64,000 nucleotides of DNA from Rebecca billardiae RCC1528 (Eukaryota; Haptophyta). Both the position numbers and the translations under genes were made by a program. Of this stretch, positions 40,553 to 52,108 are shown piece after piece. Under the pieces are notes generated by a model. The model was not told the origin of the DNA and searched no databases. It was given only the letters and a program-made list of their open reading frames with translations. Position 1 is the first letter of the stretch; every line of letters begins with the position of its first letter. The DNA lies in contig OZ251244.1 in NCBI GenBank assembly GCA_965240325.2, forward strand, positions 620,001 through 684,000. Reading direction: 5' to 3'.

Positions 40553-42749
40553 CGCCCGCCTGCGAGGCCTGGATGAGCTGCGGCCGCCTCGCGGCGCGCC
40601 AGCGTCCGTCGTCATCGCCCCACGTCGTCCACAAAACGTCGTCGTCCGACTCTCCGACTGGGCGCCAATGCGACAGCAACAGTAATTCCCATCACAAGGG
40701 AAGCTCAGTGGCGGGCGTGAATCTGAATGCCCGTCTCACCGCGATCCAAGGCGCGTGTGGCACGTCTGGGACCGGGGGGCGTTGCACTCGCCGGTCGGCG
40801 TTGCCGTACGAGCGCGTGGGCATGAGTGACAGTTTCCTTTCCGACTTTCGACCACTCTCACGTCCACGTCCACGTCCTCGTGCGACCGGCCCGCGCGCCA
40901 GCGCGCGTGAGGCTGCACATGCGGGAAGAAAGGGCAAGTAAGGACCAGGATCACCGTTCTGACGGCCATGCTGGCCTCTTCGGCATGCATTGCGATGGCA
41001 CATGCCCTGTCATTGCTCCATCTGACCCTACCAGCCGTGGGTCTGACGAGCAAGGTTGGTTGGCTGCGCGGTAGTCGTGCGACCGCCGTCCGACACGGCT
41101 GCCGTGCAGATACGTTTGGCGTGTGCGCGCCTGTCAACAGCGGGGCGATCATCGACTGTCATGGCTAGCGAGGTGATCAGGGCTGGCGACAACCTTCTCT
41201 CGTACCACCTCGTACCACGTCACGCGATTTGGCGCCCTCGCCACCGCTCAACTTTGGCCGTACAGGGGCATGGATGTGCTGCACTACTACCTGGTCAGCT
41301 GCACCGCCAACTTAGTGGGCACCAGCCAGGTGCCATCTGGCTGTACCGCAGTATCATCTGTGACGCGGCACGCACGCGCGCTCGGTCGGAAGTGATTCAC
41401 AGTGATTACGACAGTACAGTGATGATTGACGATGAGGGATAATCGATCGCCAACTGGCAATCCCGCGGCTCGGTGGCCCGGACCCGGCGCCGCAGCCGCA
41501 TTCCGCTACGGCTACAGCCGCCGACTCGGACACGGTGCCGCCCGTACCGCCGCGGCACCGCGGGGGCGCCGCGGCCCGCGGTCGCCTGCGGGGCCGCCGG
41601 ACCGACTCCCGACTATGAGGCACTCTGAGAGCGCCTTGTCGCGGTGCCCACAGACAGCAGCGTCAGCACGATGACCGGATCGGACGATGCCGGCGTTCCC
41701 AAGTGCCGCGGCGCGCGGGCGTGACTGAGCCCCAGTCCGTGGCCGTGCTGGCATGCCTTAGGTCTAGGAATAACGGTAAAGCAGCGCAGCCCCCAAGAAT
41801 CCAGAGACTAGTCACTAGTGAGAGGGCTGCTGCCGTACGATAAATAAATGACCGTGGCGGTGCACTGTATTATACTCGCCGCCGCCTCAGTCGGCAGCGG
41901 CGTTCAAAATTGGCATATATATATCATTACTGTGGATACGGACGCGGACTCACAGCAAGTGGGCTACTAGTGGCGGCTGGTAATATATAGCACGGACTCC
42001 GGGCCAGCAGTTTCCATTGATGCCCGAGTAGAGTTATACCGCAGTGACCCTGCAGCCCTGCCTTGGCCGTTGGCCGGCGGAGAGTACGGAATTGGACCCG
42101 CCGTTGCCAGGCTGTTGGACCACTTTCAGATGCCGAGTATACTGCTGCGCTAGTATATATAGCTATAAGTCGGCCCGACTCGCCGCCCGCGCCCGGCCCG
42201 GCGCGGACCGCTCGGCGCGGCTCGGGCCTCGCGGCCCGCGCGGTCGGCGGTGCGGCCGCGCGGTCACGCCGCGCGGTCCCGGAGTCACTAGTCAGGACCG
42301 ACCGCTAGGTCTGGACGCAGGGCTGTCGATTTGATCATGACGAGTGATCATCCGCGGGCACACGGCCGCGGCAGCCCGCGGTGCGGCTGCTGAGTTTGAC
42401 AGCTCAGTGACGGATTGACGAGGGCCGGACTGGCCGCACGCGGCGGCGCGAACCGGACCCGAAACGCACTGGGGCACCGCGCCGACCGCGGAGCGCCCGG
42501 GCGGTCCGCCGCGCCAATGTGCCCGGTCACAGTCACGCTGATGATCGGTCACATCTGTTCGCGCGATCAGCCGTCCGGCAGACCGGCTGCCACTCGCCGC
42601 GTGCAGCGCGGCGGCACGGTAGCGCGCAGGCCAGCTCGGGCGCAGCCGGCATGAGCTGCGGCGGTATGATGCGACACGGGTGTGCACACGGGACGGCGGC
42701 GGCGTGCGGGTCGGCGTGCGGGCGTGGCGGTGCGGTGCGGCCCGCTCGC
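40553..42749. other. Intergenic region with palindrome flank and a transposon-interior relic
   Basis: It starts with the outer palindrome flank (to about 40640). At 41049-41150 the sequence resembles 26580-26680 inside the 2.4-kb transposon (shared AAGGTTG, GCGACCGC and GTGTGCGCGCCTGTCAACAG blocks). At 40706 GCGGGCGTGAATCTGAAT may be another decayed R. The rest is GC-rich with short AT stretches at 41910-41990 and no gene signature. Confidence 0.55.
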
Positions 42750-45054
42750 TCACTCTCGCGCGGGCTGGGCCGCCTTGGGCAGCGTCGGCTCCGTGTCGTC
42801 CGCGACCACGTCGAGGCCGAACGCCCTTTTGATCGAGTTGGGCGTGTGCGCCGCGTTGTACATGTCCCGGTCGCGGAACGAGCAGATGAAGATCGATTCG
42901 ATGATCACCTCGTACACGGCGGCGAAGATGCGCGTGATGAAGAAGGAGAAGATGATCGTGACCAGCGCCGCGTACATCGGGTTGGGCTGGTTCCACGCGT
43001 CCACCCAGTAGTAGCAGATGATGCCGGCGATGAAGGGCACCGTCACAGACTGGAGGATCTTGAGCACAGACTGGACGAGGTGGTTCACGTACACCTGCCG
43101 GGGGCGCGCGCGCGCGACGCGCGGCGACGGGCGGTGCCGGGCGCGCGGGGCTCAGCTGACGCGCGCGCCGCGCACGCTCGCGCGGCCCGACCCGAGGGCG
43201 CGCGCCGCGCGCCGCGCGCGCCGCGCCGCGGCCGCGCACCTGTCCGGGGTATTTCATGATGATGAGGAACGTGTTGCGCGCGGCGTTGCAGAAGGACATG
43301 CCCTCGATGGCCGTGTAGATGTAGCTGTAGCCGGTGATGAACTTGAGGCAGTTCTCCAGGCACCACATGCAGCACTTGACGCACTTGAGCACGAGCTTGG
43401 CGAAGATGTTCGAGTCCTGGAGGTCCTTGGTGCGCTGGTCGATGTACTCGAGGATGATGCGCAGCGTCTGACTGATGGCGATCAGCAGCGAGCCAAACGC
43501 GACGGTGCCGAGGTGGTAGATGAGGGTCGTCTTCAGCGCGGTCGCGGTGGGGAAGCGCGACTGCTCCGTGGGCGAGTCGCGGAAGAAGAACCACTGCGAG
43601 ACCGCGCCGGCGATCGTCACCATCACCACGCCGATGATGAACGAGAAGGACCAGAGCGTCCCAAACGTGTGGTAGGCGAGCAGGAAGTTGCGCGTGTTGG
43701 TGTCGTCGTTGGCGATCACGTCGGCGATGCCGTTCTCCGCGGACCTGAGCTGCGCCTGGAAGGCGGCGTAGTCGCCCGCCTTCGATGTCGCGATGTACGC
43801 GCCGATGTACGTCCAGTACAGGAAGATGAGCACCGCGCCGATCGTCGCGCCGAACGGCACGACCATGATGGACGGCAGCTCGCCGACCACGACCGACGAC
43901 TCCTGCACGATCGCGATGCACGTCTCGATAGCCTTGCCGAGCGTGCACATCGAGATGATGAAGGCGATGAGGATGCCGAGCGAGACGAAGAAGCCCGCGC
44001 GGAAGACGTCGAGGTTCTCCACCGTCACGCCCGAGTACGAGAACGACTTCTCCTGCGCCTCCGTGCAGTTGTACACGTGGTCGTTGCCCGTGATGAAGCA
44101 CGAGTATGTGAACGAGATGGCCACCATCGCAAAGAGCACGATGAACATGAGCGCGATCATCGTGTACACGACGACGCGCGCGGCGAAACGGAGGGAGAAG
44201 ACCCACGCGTAGCACAGCCCGAACGTCACGATCAGCGCGCACACCGCGATCTGCAGCCGCGACTCGTTCATCGTCTCGACGAACGAGATGAAGGAGCCTA
44301 GCGTGCCGGTCACGTAGTCGCGCACGATCGACTGGCGGAGCGAGAAGAAGGTGGTGGTGCCCGAGACGTCCTTGGCGATCTCGCACTGGTCTAGGATCTT
44401 CTTGGGCAGCGTCGCGTTCATCTGCCACGACTTCTTGTCGCCCGAGTCCTCCAGATCGCAGCGCACGCCCACCTCGTCGCAGTCGGGCTCGAAGCAGTAC
44501 GTCGTGGTCGCGAGCCTCTCGTTCGCGTACGGCCAGCAGCGGTTGAGCAGCGAGACCTCGGGGAGCACCGTGGTCCACACCTTCTGCCGGTCGACCTGCG
44601 GCCGGCCCTCCCACAGGTAGTTGTGGATGCTCACCGGGTCCACGATGCCGTCCTCGTTGACGGCGACGTCCTCCTCCGAGACACACCGGCGGACGCAGAG
44701 GCCGTACAGCTGCACGAGCCACGGCTTGCGCTGGCGGATGAACTCGTTCTGCTCGAAGAGGTCGAGGTCGAGGCGCGGGTAGATCGTCTTCGGCCGGTCA
44801 GCGAAGTCGCCCACGCCGCACCGGTTGCCCCTATAGTCCGCGCCATACTTGATCGCGTTGAGGTCGCCATTCGCAATCCCGAGCCCGGCGATCACCCACA
44901 TGCCAACCCAGAAGCCCATGAAGAGTATCAGGCAGAGCAGATCGGTGCACACGCGCTCGTTTGCCGGACGCGGGCCCGGCTTACCCGACCGAGGCTCGGG
45001 CTCTTTCGAGAAGCCATCGCAGATCGCCATCTTGCAGCGCTGGGGTGGGGGCAC
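42750..45054 (-). CDS. Choline transporter-like protein (CTL/SLC44 family), two exons
   Basis: Exons 45054-43240 and 43094-42750 flank a 145-nt GT-AG intron and give 719 aa, close to human CTL proteins (about 650-720). A short cytosolic N-terminus precedes TM1 (LLCLILFMGFWVGMWVIAGL). A large Cys-containing extracellular loop (residues about 60-250) follows, then a dense set of spans, including FISFVETMNESRLQIAVCAL, WSFSFIIGVVMVTIAGAVSQ and, after the splice, FIAGIICYYWVDAW. The KCCMWCLENCLKFI segment before YTAIEGMSFCNAARNTFLI is highly characteristic of SLC44. These proteins carry choline, and in some cases ethanolamine, across plasma or mitochondrial membranes for phospholipid synthesis. 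The start chosen is the first ATG of the frame; MAICDG eight codons later is possible. Confidence 0.95.
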
Positions 45055-45978
45055 TGCGTGCTTTCAGCCACCCTGCCGACTTTGCGGCGCCCGGTACGCT
45101 CGCTACAGCGGAGAGTTCGGGGCGACGCGCACCCCAGTGCTCATTGGCTCATTTTGATCGGGGGTGCTCCTAATTCCAAACTTATTGTGCGGTTGCGCGT
45201 CATCCCGCAGCTACTCACCGGACGGGTACGTGCTCAAAAAGTCGGCACGCGCTCACAAAGTCTCCGCGGCAGTTGGCGGGCGATTTCAGGCAGGACCCAG
45301 TCCTGCACGCCGCCACGCCCCACGCGGCGTCATGGCCGCCACGCGCCCCATACTAGGGCACACCCCTCGCCGCGCGCGCTCCAGCTTGATCGCCAGGCGA
45401 CATGCACGCACATACGCAGGAGCACACGCGAGAGCGCGCGTGGGCAACTGCGTGCTGCATGCGCAGCCACGTGTGGCCGTGTTGCAGGGCGGCGGGCGGG
45501 CGCGGGCTACGCGGGTGACGCCTCCGGCCTTGCGCGTCCGGGTGGCTTGCCCCTGTGTGCTTGGCTGGCGCTCTGGAACAGGCGCCATTGCAGTGCTCGA
45601 ACGAGAAGTGACGGAACGGGTGTAGTTGGGTTGTCGTCAGCCCGTCGTCGGAGCCGACACTTAGCCGGATACAAGTGACTCTCAGCCTTGCGTTCCGCGT
45701 TGTCGAGCAGCGTGCATACTGATAGTGATAACAGACCCCCAGCATTCCTTAGAGGCTCAAGTCAGAGGCTTCGGCCTCCTAGCTCGGTAATACTCGTAGT
45801 ACCATCGGCGCAGGCGAAGGTGCGGTGTCTGCGCGTCTGGGCCTGGCTTGGCCTGGCCCTGTATCCTGGCTTCCCGCTCACTCTGACACTCAGTATCCGG
45901 TAGCTGGTAAGGAGTCTGCGAAGGCTGCCTGGCTGGCCTCTCCGGAAAGTTCGGTCGCACGAGTTAGACGGATTCATC
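45055..45978. other. Divergent intergenic region
   Basis: About 0.92 kb separates two divergently read genes. No gene signature, R copy or long repeat was seen. A short self-similar pair (GCCTGGCTTGGCCTGGCCCT near 45840) and an AT-poor composition are the only notes. Promoters for the SLC44 gene (minus) and the sulfotransferase (plus) should lie here. Confidence 0.6.
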
Positions 45979-48216
45979 ATGGCTGCCACCCTGCGTCGCG
46001 CGGTGCTGTACTGCGTGGTGGCGGCGACTGTGGTGGCGACAGCGTCGCCCAACGCGAGCAGAAGGCGTGGCGGCAAGCATGGTGCGCCCGTAGCGAAACC
46101 CCCGCGCAACGTGCGCAAGGCTCTCCGCTTCACGGACCCGTGGGGGCTTGGGCAGATGACGTGGATCAAAAGTCCACGTCAGTGGCGCCCCGAGTGCGCG
46201 AGCGAGATCAAGGCGGGCGTAGCGGAGCTCGGCTTCGAGGCGATTCGCTCCACGCCCATCATCATCATGGGCATGCCTGGCTCCGGCACGCGTGGCCCCG
46301 CCTTCACGCTCGGCAGCCTCGGCATGCTGATCGACGGATCGGGCGAGATGCTCGACTCACGCATCGGTCTTCAGGGCGTCGTACGGCGCCTGGAAATGCT
46401 CTACGCTGTGCATGGGACGCACACGTTCGGCCGCATCAGCGGCGCGGACGCGCGGAGCGTGGTCAACGGCGAGCCCACGCCGCCCGATTCGCCGCTCGCC
46501 AAGTGGTCGCACAAGTCGCGCTGGGCGCTCGGCGAGGTGCTGAGGCAGCTGAACACGTCGATCGACTGCCAGTTCGGCTGCCCGCCGCCATGCGCCAACC
46601 ACTCAGAGTTCGCGCGGCAGTGCTCGGCGCTCTTCGGCCCGCAGGGCCACACGTTCTGCAGCCCCACGTTCGCCAGCGGCCGCGGCACGTGCAGCCACGC
46701 CCTCTCCGTGCCGAAGCGCATCGCGTGCTTCCCGCTGCGCGCGTGGGGGTACAAAGTTCCGGATGCGCTGGTGGAAGTCTCGCTGCTGCGCGCGCTGCTG
46801 CCGCGGGCGGTGTTCGTGCTCGTGGTGCGCGACGGGCGCGACCTCACGGCGAACAAGCACGCGCAGCAGTGGTGGCGCTCGCGCGTCAGGCTCGTGCTGC
46901 CCGCCACAGTCAACATCCCGCCGCCGCCGCCGCGCGCCGAGGTCGAGCGCGTTGCACGCCTGTGCAACGTGACGGCACCGCCCGACGCGCGGCGCAACGC
47001 GGTGCGGCCCCGTGGCGCGCCCGGCGGGGCGGCGGCGTCGCGTAGCGTCGTGCTGGAGTGCTCGCAGCGCAACGGCAGCCACGCGCTCAGGCCGATCTTC
47101 GGCAAGATCACGCCCGAGCAAAAGCGCGTCTGCACGCTGTGGTCCTGGGCTGAGCTCACAATGGGCGCGCACGCCGACATCCGCGCTACCGGCGCCACAG
47201 CGTTCATCTGGCGCATCGAGGACATGCTGACTGCGGACGGGCGCGCGCAGCTCGGCGAGCGGCTGTCGAGCTTCCTCTGGTCGGCGCCTGGCGTCGCGCA
47301 GTTCGCGCACCTGGGGCGCGGGCAGCCGGCCGCGGCGGGCGGAGCGGCCAACGCCAGCCAGCCCGCTGCTGCCCAGCCAACCAGCCGGCTGCGCGCGGTC
47401 GACCCTGAGAGCGCGCTGCGGCCTGAGCGTGTGCGTGCGGTGCTGGACGAGGTGGCCTCGCAGGCGCACGGCTCGCACACCGATCCCATGACGCTCCAGT
47501 GCCGGCTTGGCGTCTCGGCGGCGTGCATGCACATGAGGCTCGTGGCGACGAACCGCACATACGCCGCACAGATCGTTTCGTCGCGGTACGGCAAGTGGCG
47601 CACCGACCCGCTGTGCGCGACCACTCTGGCGACACTGCCGCGACACAACCCGCGCATCTACCTGCGCGTCGCCGCCGCGCTGCAGATGCATGGGTACGAC
47701 CCCGCCATGGCGTGCCTGCCCCCCAAGACTCCGGCGGCGGGCGGGGTCGCTGTCGGCAGCGCCGCCGCCGCGCGCGCTGCTGCGGCTGCACCGGGCGTCT
47801 GGCGCCAGCGCCTCGCGGGTGTGCAGCCCAGACCAGTCGGCGAGCTCGCCGGCCGCAGCGGGCGGGGCGCGCGCCCCCGCCACCCGAAGCCGCCTCTGCA
47901 GCAGCACGCGAGGCGGCCTCCGGCGAAGGCGCAGCCCAGCACGGCCGAGCACGTGCGACACGCGCCGATCCGCGGCGGCGCCGTCTCCACCTCCACCTCC
48001 GGCTCGGACCTGGCAGCTCCAACGCCCGTCACGGTGCCAGGCGAGCCCACGCCCACGGGTGGCATCAGGAACACGGACTCCGAGCTCGGCGCCGACGGTG
48101 CAGCAGCGGCTGCGGCAGCGTCGCCGTCGGCGGATGATGATGATGATCATCATCACACTTCTGATGATGCCGACATCAGCAGCAATGGCATGGCTGTGCG
48201 GCGGCGATGGCGATGA
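45979..48216 (+). CDS. Sulfotransferase-like Golgi protein
   Basis: The frame gives 745 aa. An N-terminal hydrophobic segment (AVLYCVVAATVVATASP) suits a signal anchor. The PAPS-binding 5' phosphosulfate loop appears as IIIMGMPGSGTRGPAF (about residues 94-109), and the 3' phosphate strand as VFVLVVRDGRDLTANKH (about 278-294), where an Arg and an Asp-rich turn replace the usual RxPxxxxxS pattern. This combination marks the sulfotransferase fold, though the family is remote and activity is unproven. The Cys-rich region between the two motifs (CQFGCPPPCANHSEFARQC) may form disulfides. From about residue 590 the tail is Pro/Ala/Arg-rich and ends with an Asp/His run encoded by GAT/CAT repeats, probably disordered. 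Likely acceptors are glycans. Confidence 0.72.
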   Translation: MAATLRRAVLYCVVAATVVATASPNASRRRGGKHGAPVAKPPRNVRKALRFTDPWGLGQMTWIKSPRQWRPECASEIKAGVAELGFEAIRSTPIIIMGMPGSGTRGPAFTLGSLGMLIDGSGEMLDSRIGLQGVVRRLEMLYAVHGTHTFGRISGADARSVVNGEPTPPDSPLAKWSHKSRWALGEVLRQLNTSIDCQFGCPPPCANHSEFARQCSALFGPQGHTFCSPTFASGRGTCSHALSVPKRIACFPLRAWGYKVPDALVEVSLLRALLPRAVFVLVVRDGRDLTANKHAQQWWRSRVRLVLPATVNIPPPPPRAEVERVARLCNVTAPPDARRNAVRPRGAPGGAAASRSVVLECSQRNGSHALRPIFGKITPEQKRVCTLWSWAELTMGAHADIRATGATAFIWRIEDMLTADGRAQLGERLSSFLWSAPGVAQFAHLGRGQPAAAGGAANASQPAAAQPTSRLRAVDPESALRPERVRAVLDEVASQAHGSHTDPMTLQCRLGVSAACMHMRLVATNRTYAAQIVSSRYGKWRTDPLCATTLATLPRHNPRIYLRVAAALQMHGYDPAMACLPPKTPAAGGVAVGSAAAARAAAAAPGVWRQRLAGVQPRPVGELAGRSGRGARPRHPKPPLQQHARRPPAKAQPSTAEHVRHAPIRGGAVSTSTSGSDLAAPTPVTVPGEPTPTGGIRNTDSELGADGAAAAAAASPSADDDDDHHHTSDDADISSNGMAVRRRWR

Positions 48217-48343
48217 GTGATGACGGATTCGCGACTGCAATACTGTTGACACCTTGATCACCGCGCGCCCTTGCCTTTCAAGTGATGAACCAGTGAGCCG
48301 ATGAGTGTCCACTGTGAACAACTGCTGTGATGATGAACAGCCA

Positions 48344-50161
48344 ATGACGGGCGGGCGGCCGGCGCGCGGGCTCATCGGGCTGGCGGGCTATTCGTCGGTC
48401 GCAAACCGCCCCAAATCGCCGGCGATGTTGGACCGCGTCGGGCGCGCGTCCGTCGCCCCCAACGTCGCTGTCGTCTTCATTGTGGCTCTCCTCGCCCTCG
48501 CCGTTGTCCTGGCAGTAGCATCCAAGGCGCTCCTCCCCTTCAGCGCGCGGAGCTGGCTGCGCGCCCCGCTCGCAAAGCCGCTCGCCGGCGCCGCGACGAC
48601 GCCGTGGTGGCATCCGCTCCGTGCTACCTCCAACCTCCTCGTGGCGACGCGCGCGGAGTACGGCTTCTGGCTGCTCTACGCCGGTGGCATTGTCGCGTAC
48701 ATCGCGTTTCGCATCGGCACGGCCGCGCCGAGCTCGCTCGCGCAAGCGGCGCGGCTGGCGCTCGGCGGCGCCGCTGCCATCCAAGTCGTGTTTCTGGCAC
48801 TTGCGGGGCTGCACCATGGGCCCCTGTCGCGCCTCGGCGTGATGTCGTTCGAGCGCAGCGTGCGGCACCACCGCGCGCAGGGCTACCTCTTCGGCATGAC
48901 CGCGTCCATGCACGTGCTCACGCACATCGGCACGCTTGGCCCGGCGGTACTAGTGCAGGTGGCGCCAACGGGTGACGACAGGCTTGTGGTGCCGGTCCTC
49001 GGGCTCGCGATGTACGGCGTGGTCGCCGTGCTGCTCGGCCTGGCGTTCCTGCCAATCGTGCGGCGGTACCACTACGAGGGCTTCTTCAAGGTCCACGTGC
49101 TGCTCTCCAAGACGGTGATGGTGCTGATCCCGCTGCACGCGCCGTCGACGCTGCCGCTGTTCATTGTCTACGCGCTCATCACGCTCGTCTCGTGGGGGCT
49201 GCGGCTCTTCGGCCCGCGCGTGCGGCGGTACGTGGCGGGCGAGGCGACGGTGCGCACGGACGGCACGCACGTGCTCCTCGAGCTGCCCGCGCCCGCCCCG
49301 GCCTCGCGCCACCCGCTCGCCACACGCGGCCCCGGCGATTGGGCGTTCGTGCACGTCCCTCAGATTTCGTGGGAAACTCGCGCCCCGCTCTCGCTCGCGT
49401 GTGCGCCCGCGTCGGCGCGGCTTCGCTTCCTCGTCAAGGACATGGGCACGGCGAACGCGAAGCCGCACTTCTCGCACGACCTCCTCGCCATCGTACAGGG
49501 CGCCGTCGGCCCCGCGCCGGCGTCCGAGAGCGGCGGCGCCAACCGCGCGCATGCGCCGTCGCCCGCGGTCGTCGCGCCTTCGCTTTCACTCTCCGTGCGC
49601 GGACCGTATGGCCGGCTCAGCCTGGAGCTGGCGGAGTACGGCGCGGTGCTGCTCGTCGCGGGCGGCGTGGGCATCACGCCGCTCATCTCCGTGCTCATCC
49701 ACTGCCTCGCCGCCGAGCCGTCCAAGCTGCCGCGCCTGCGCGCCCTCCGCCTCGTGTGGATCGTCCGCGAGCCCGCCACCCTCCAATGGCTGCCGGTGCT
49801 GCTGGAGGACACGCGGGCGGACACGGGCGCGCCTCTCGTGCCGCCCGCGGTCGCGCGAGCCCTGGTGGCGGGCCAGGAGGTGGAGGTGCGCGAGGGCGTG
49901 CGCGTGCGCGCGCAGCTCTTCGCCACCCGCGGCACCGGCCGCGCCGACCCCGCTGTCCCCACGCACGTCGCCGGCCGCTCGGCGGCCGCCGCCGCCCTGG
50001 ACGAAGAGATGACCGCGGCGGTGCGCGACGCGGCCGCGGCGGACGACACGAACGCGCGCGCCGCCGTGCTCGTGTGCGGCCCGGAGGCGCTCGTGGCGGA
50101 CGTGACCTCGCTGTCGAAGACATACGGCTGCGACCTTCACCAGGAGTCCTTCTTGTTCTGA
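48344..50161 (+). CDS. Ferric reductase/NADPH oxidase-like flavocytochrome
   Basis: The frame encodes 605 aa from the ATG at 48344; an upstream GTG in frame was not preferred. About six spans occupy residues 35-300. Candidate heme-ligand histidines are in HHGPLSRLG, MTASMHVLTHIG, FFKVHVLLSK and LIPLHAPS. The C-terminal half is a ferredoxin-NADP reductase-like module: VRGPYGRLSLEL, the nucleotide-binding LLVAGGVGITPLISVL, VCGPEALVADV and a terminal aromatic residue (SFLF). The FAD-binding HPF[ST] motif is replaced by a weak RAPLSL. Such enzymes move electrons from NADPH across the membrane to Fe3+/Cu2+ or O2. Sequence alone does not decide between FRE and NOX. No EF-hand is present. Confidence 0.88.
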   Translation: MTGGRPARGLIGLAGYSSVANRPKSPAMLDRVGRASVAPNVAVVFIVALLALAVVLAVASKALLPFSARSWLRAPLAKPLAGAATTPWWHPLRATSNLLVATRAEYGFWLLYAGGIVAYIAFRIGTAAPSSLAQAARLALGGAAAIQVVFLALAGLHHGPLSRLGVMSFERSVRHHRAQGYLFGMTASMHVLTHIGTLGPAVLVQVAPTGDDRLVVPVLGLAMYGVVAVLLGLAFLPIVRRYHYEGFFKVHVLLSKTVMVLIPLHAPSTLPLFIVYALITLVSWGLRLFGPRVRRYVAGEATVRTDGTHVLLELPAPAPASRHPLATRGPGDWAFVHVPQISWETRAPLSLACAPASARLRFLVKDMGTANAKPHFSHDLLAIVQGAVGPAPASESGGANRAHAPSPAVVAPSLSLSVRGPYGRLSLELAEYGAVLLVAGGVGITPLISVLIHCLAAEPSKLPRLRALRLVWIVREPATLQWLPVLLEDTRADTGAPLVPPAVARALVAGQEVEVREGVRVRAQLFATRGTGRADPAVPTHVAGRSAAAAALDEEMTAAVRDAAAADDTNARAAVLVCGPEALVADVTSLSKTYGCDLHQESFLF

Positions 50162-51123
50162 TGCGTGCTCATCCGATCGCGCTGAATCTGAACGTCCTGA
50201 ATCGTCGTTGGAAGCCGCATATATGGGTCCACAGACCACAGCATGCCGAGCGTCATCCTGCTTACCGCTATTGGCGCTAAGCTACACTACGCCTACGGTC
50301 TACGACATCATGCCCATGGTCCGTCACCCTCCGACGGCGTCCGCGACCGCGACTTCGCCGGCTTAAGTGTCAGTTAACAGTTTCTGAAGCGTTTGTCGTG
50401 CACTCAGTCTCACTCGTCACTGCTGCATCATCAGTAATAATAAGTAATAATAATAATTCAGTCGTACAGTAACTGAAGCTCAAGCATGTCTCAGACATCA
50501 CTCACTGTTATTGAATCATATTGTCAAGTTCGGACGACGGTAGTTCGGTAGTACAGGCGGTATTACTGTAGCGAACTGTTATATTTATTTATTAGTATAT
50601 ATTATAAATATTTAGAATTAGATCGACGATGACTGTCGTCGTCGTATCTAGCAGCCTTTAGTATCATAATAATATATATTATAACGACGTGGCGGCATGC
50701 AACGGGCAGGCGTCAGAGTCAGCAAGCTGTAGCAGCAGATCGAGCAGCAGCTACTAGTACTGAGCTAGACAAACACCGGCCAGGAAGCCCAGGATCAGCG
50801 CTCCTCACTCTCATTTACATAGCTATATTAGTGTGATGACCCTATATTCGGATATTTGTCATCAGCTATAGATGTCTATCGATGAGCCGATGCATGACGC
50901 GCGCGCATGTGCAGCAGGCACGGAGGCACCTGCCGTCCGACGACGGCGGGCACCCCGCACCACCGGGGTTGCCGCGGTGCCGCCCAAGCCAAAGCGCGAA
51001 ACGTGGCCATTGGCCGAGCTGGAGAGCAGCCCAGCACATCGGTCGCGGCTTGGCGCCGTTAAAAATGCATCGCGGAAGAAGTCCGGAAACGCGAGGCGAA
51101 CCGAGGCCAGCCCGACGAAAACG
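50162..51123. other. AT-rich intergenic region
   Basis: The stretch 50380-50700 is rich in AT with ATAATAATA and TATATTATAAAT runs, unusual for this window. No gene is visible. From 50870 the composition returns to high GC; the last 150 bp would contain the promoter and leader of the small gene starting at 51124. Confidence 0.6.
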
Positions 51124-51511
51124 ATGGCGGGGGTGAGTTGCGATCTCCCGACCGGCGGCTTGTGCCCGCTGTCTGGCGGCTCACAAGCGACCCCTTCACC
51201 CCGTCCGCGCGCACGCGTGCCGCGCAGACCACCCGATTCTGGTCTTACATGACTGCAGTAGGCGTCACGTACTTCTGCTTCTACAACTTTGAGCACTATC
51301 TTGAGTGGTGCGGCAGGAAGCACGTGGAGTGGGTGCGTGCGGCGCGCGTGGGGCACCCGCGCGACGCGCCACGCTCGGGGCCCTCGTGCTGACACCCGTG
51401 TGTGCGCGCGTGCGTACGTCTACCCCTCGACACCGCGACGCCGCGCAGCGCGAGCAGGCCGATCGCAAGAGGCGCGCACTGGATCGTGCCAACAATTTGA
51501 TGAAGGACTGA
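51124..51511 (+). CDS. Very small three-exon gene for a 55-58 aa protein
   Basis: Exons 51124-51132, 51228-51332 and 51449-51511 (or 51458-51511) assemble in phase. The first exon is only nine bases (Met-Ala-Gly) followed by a textbook GTGAGT donor. The second begins after GCGCAG and reads TTRFWSYMTAVGVTYFCFYN then FEHYLEWCGRKHVEW. The third reads (REQ)ADRKRRALDRANNLMKD and stops. Two tandem acceptors nine bases apart give 58 or 55 aa. The product has one hydrophobic, aromatic-rich segment and a basic amphipathic C-terminal helix. The shape is that of small mitochondrial inner-membrane respiratory subunits, but I cannot name one. The codon-phase fit of all joints makes a real gene likely. Confidence 0.6.
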
Positions 51512-52108
51512 ACAGGAGCCAACGTTGCTGCGGCCGCCTGAGCCGCCTGTGCCGCCTTGAGCGGTGCGCACTGGACCGGCGAAGTGTTCGCGATCGCTCT
51601 GCGCTGCCGGCCCATCATGAGTGCAGCGCACGGCAGCCGGCGCGCCAAAGCCAAGCACGCGACACGGCCACTTTGAGCCAAGTTTGAGCACGGTGCAGGC
51701 AGCAGTCTCGCTGCTGTGACGGCTACTCAGCAACGGCGCAGCCAACAGCCTCTGGGCCGTGCCCATGGACGGGCGCTTCTATCCGCCTGGAAGGGGCCGC
51801 TCTGGCCCCTCCGCTACGTCCGGCGGCCGAGCAGGGCGCGCCGTCGACGCGGTGCCGTCCGATCAATAATGGCTGATGGTCCGCGCCGTACCGGCGCCAC
51901 CGCGCCGGTCAAACCCTGGCCGGGGTCTATTCATATAATAAGGGCCAGACGAGACTCTGATGAGAGTGAGGCGCTGCTGCCAATGTCGTCAGTCGTGCGC
52001 CTCCAGTTGCCACTGATGGTCGTATGGAACTACTGTCGTCCGAGTGCGCCACTGAAATGACTCGGACTGCTGAGAGTCATTATGACACCGATCACTCTCG
52101 CAGAATAA
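51512..52108. other. Intergenic region
   Basis: No gene, R copy or long repeat was recognised. Frames here are short and without domain character. It ends at the TAA target site of mobile element copy 2. Confidence 0.5.
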
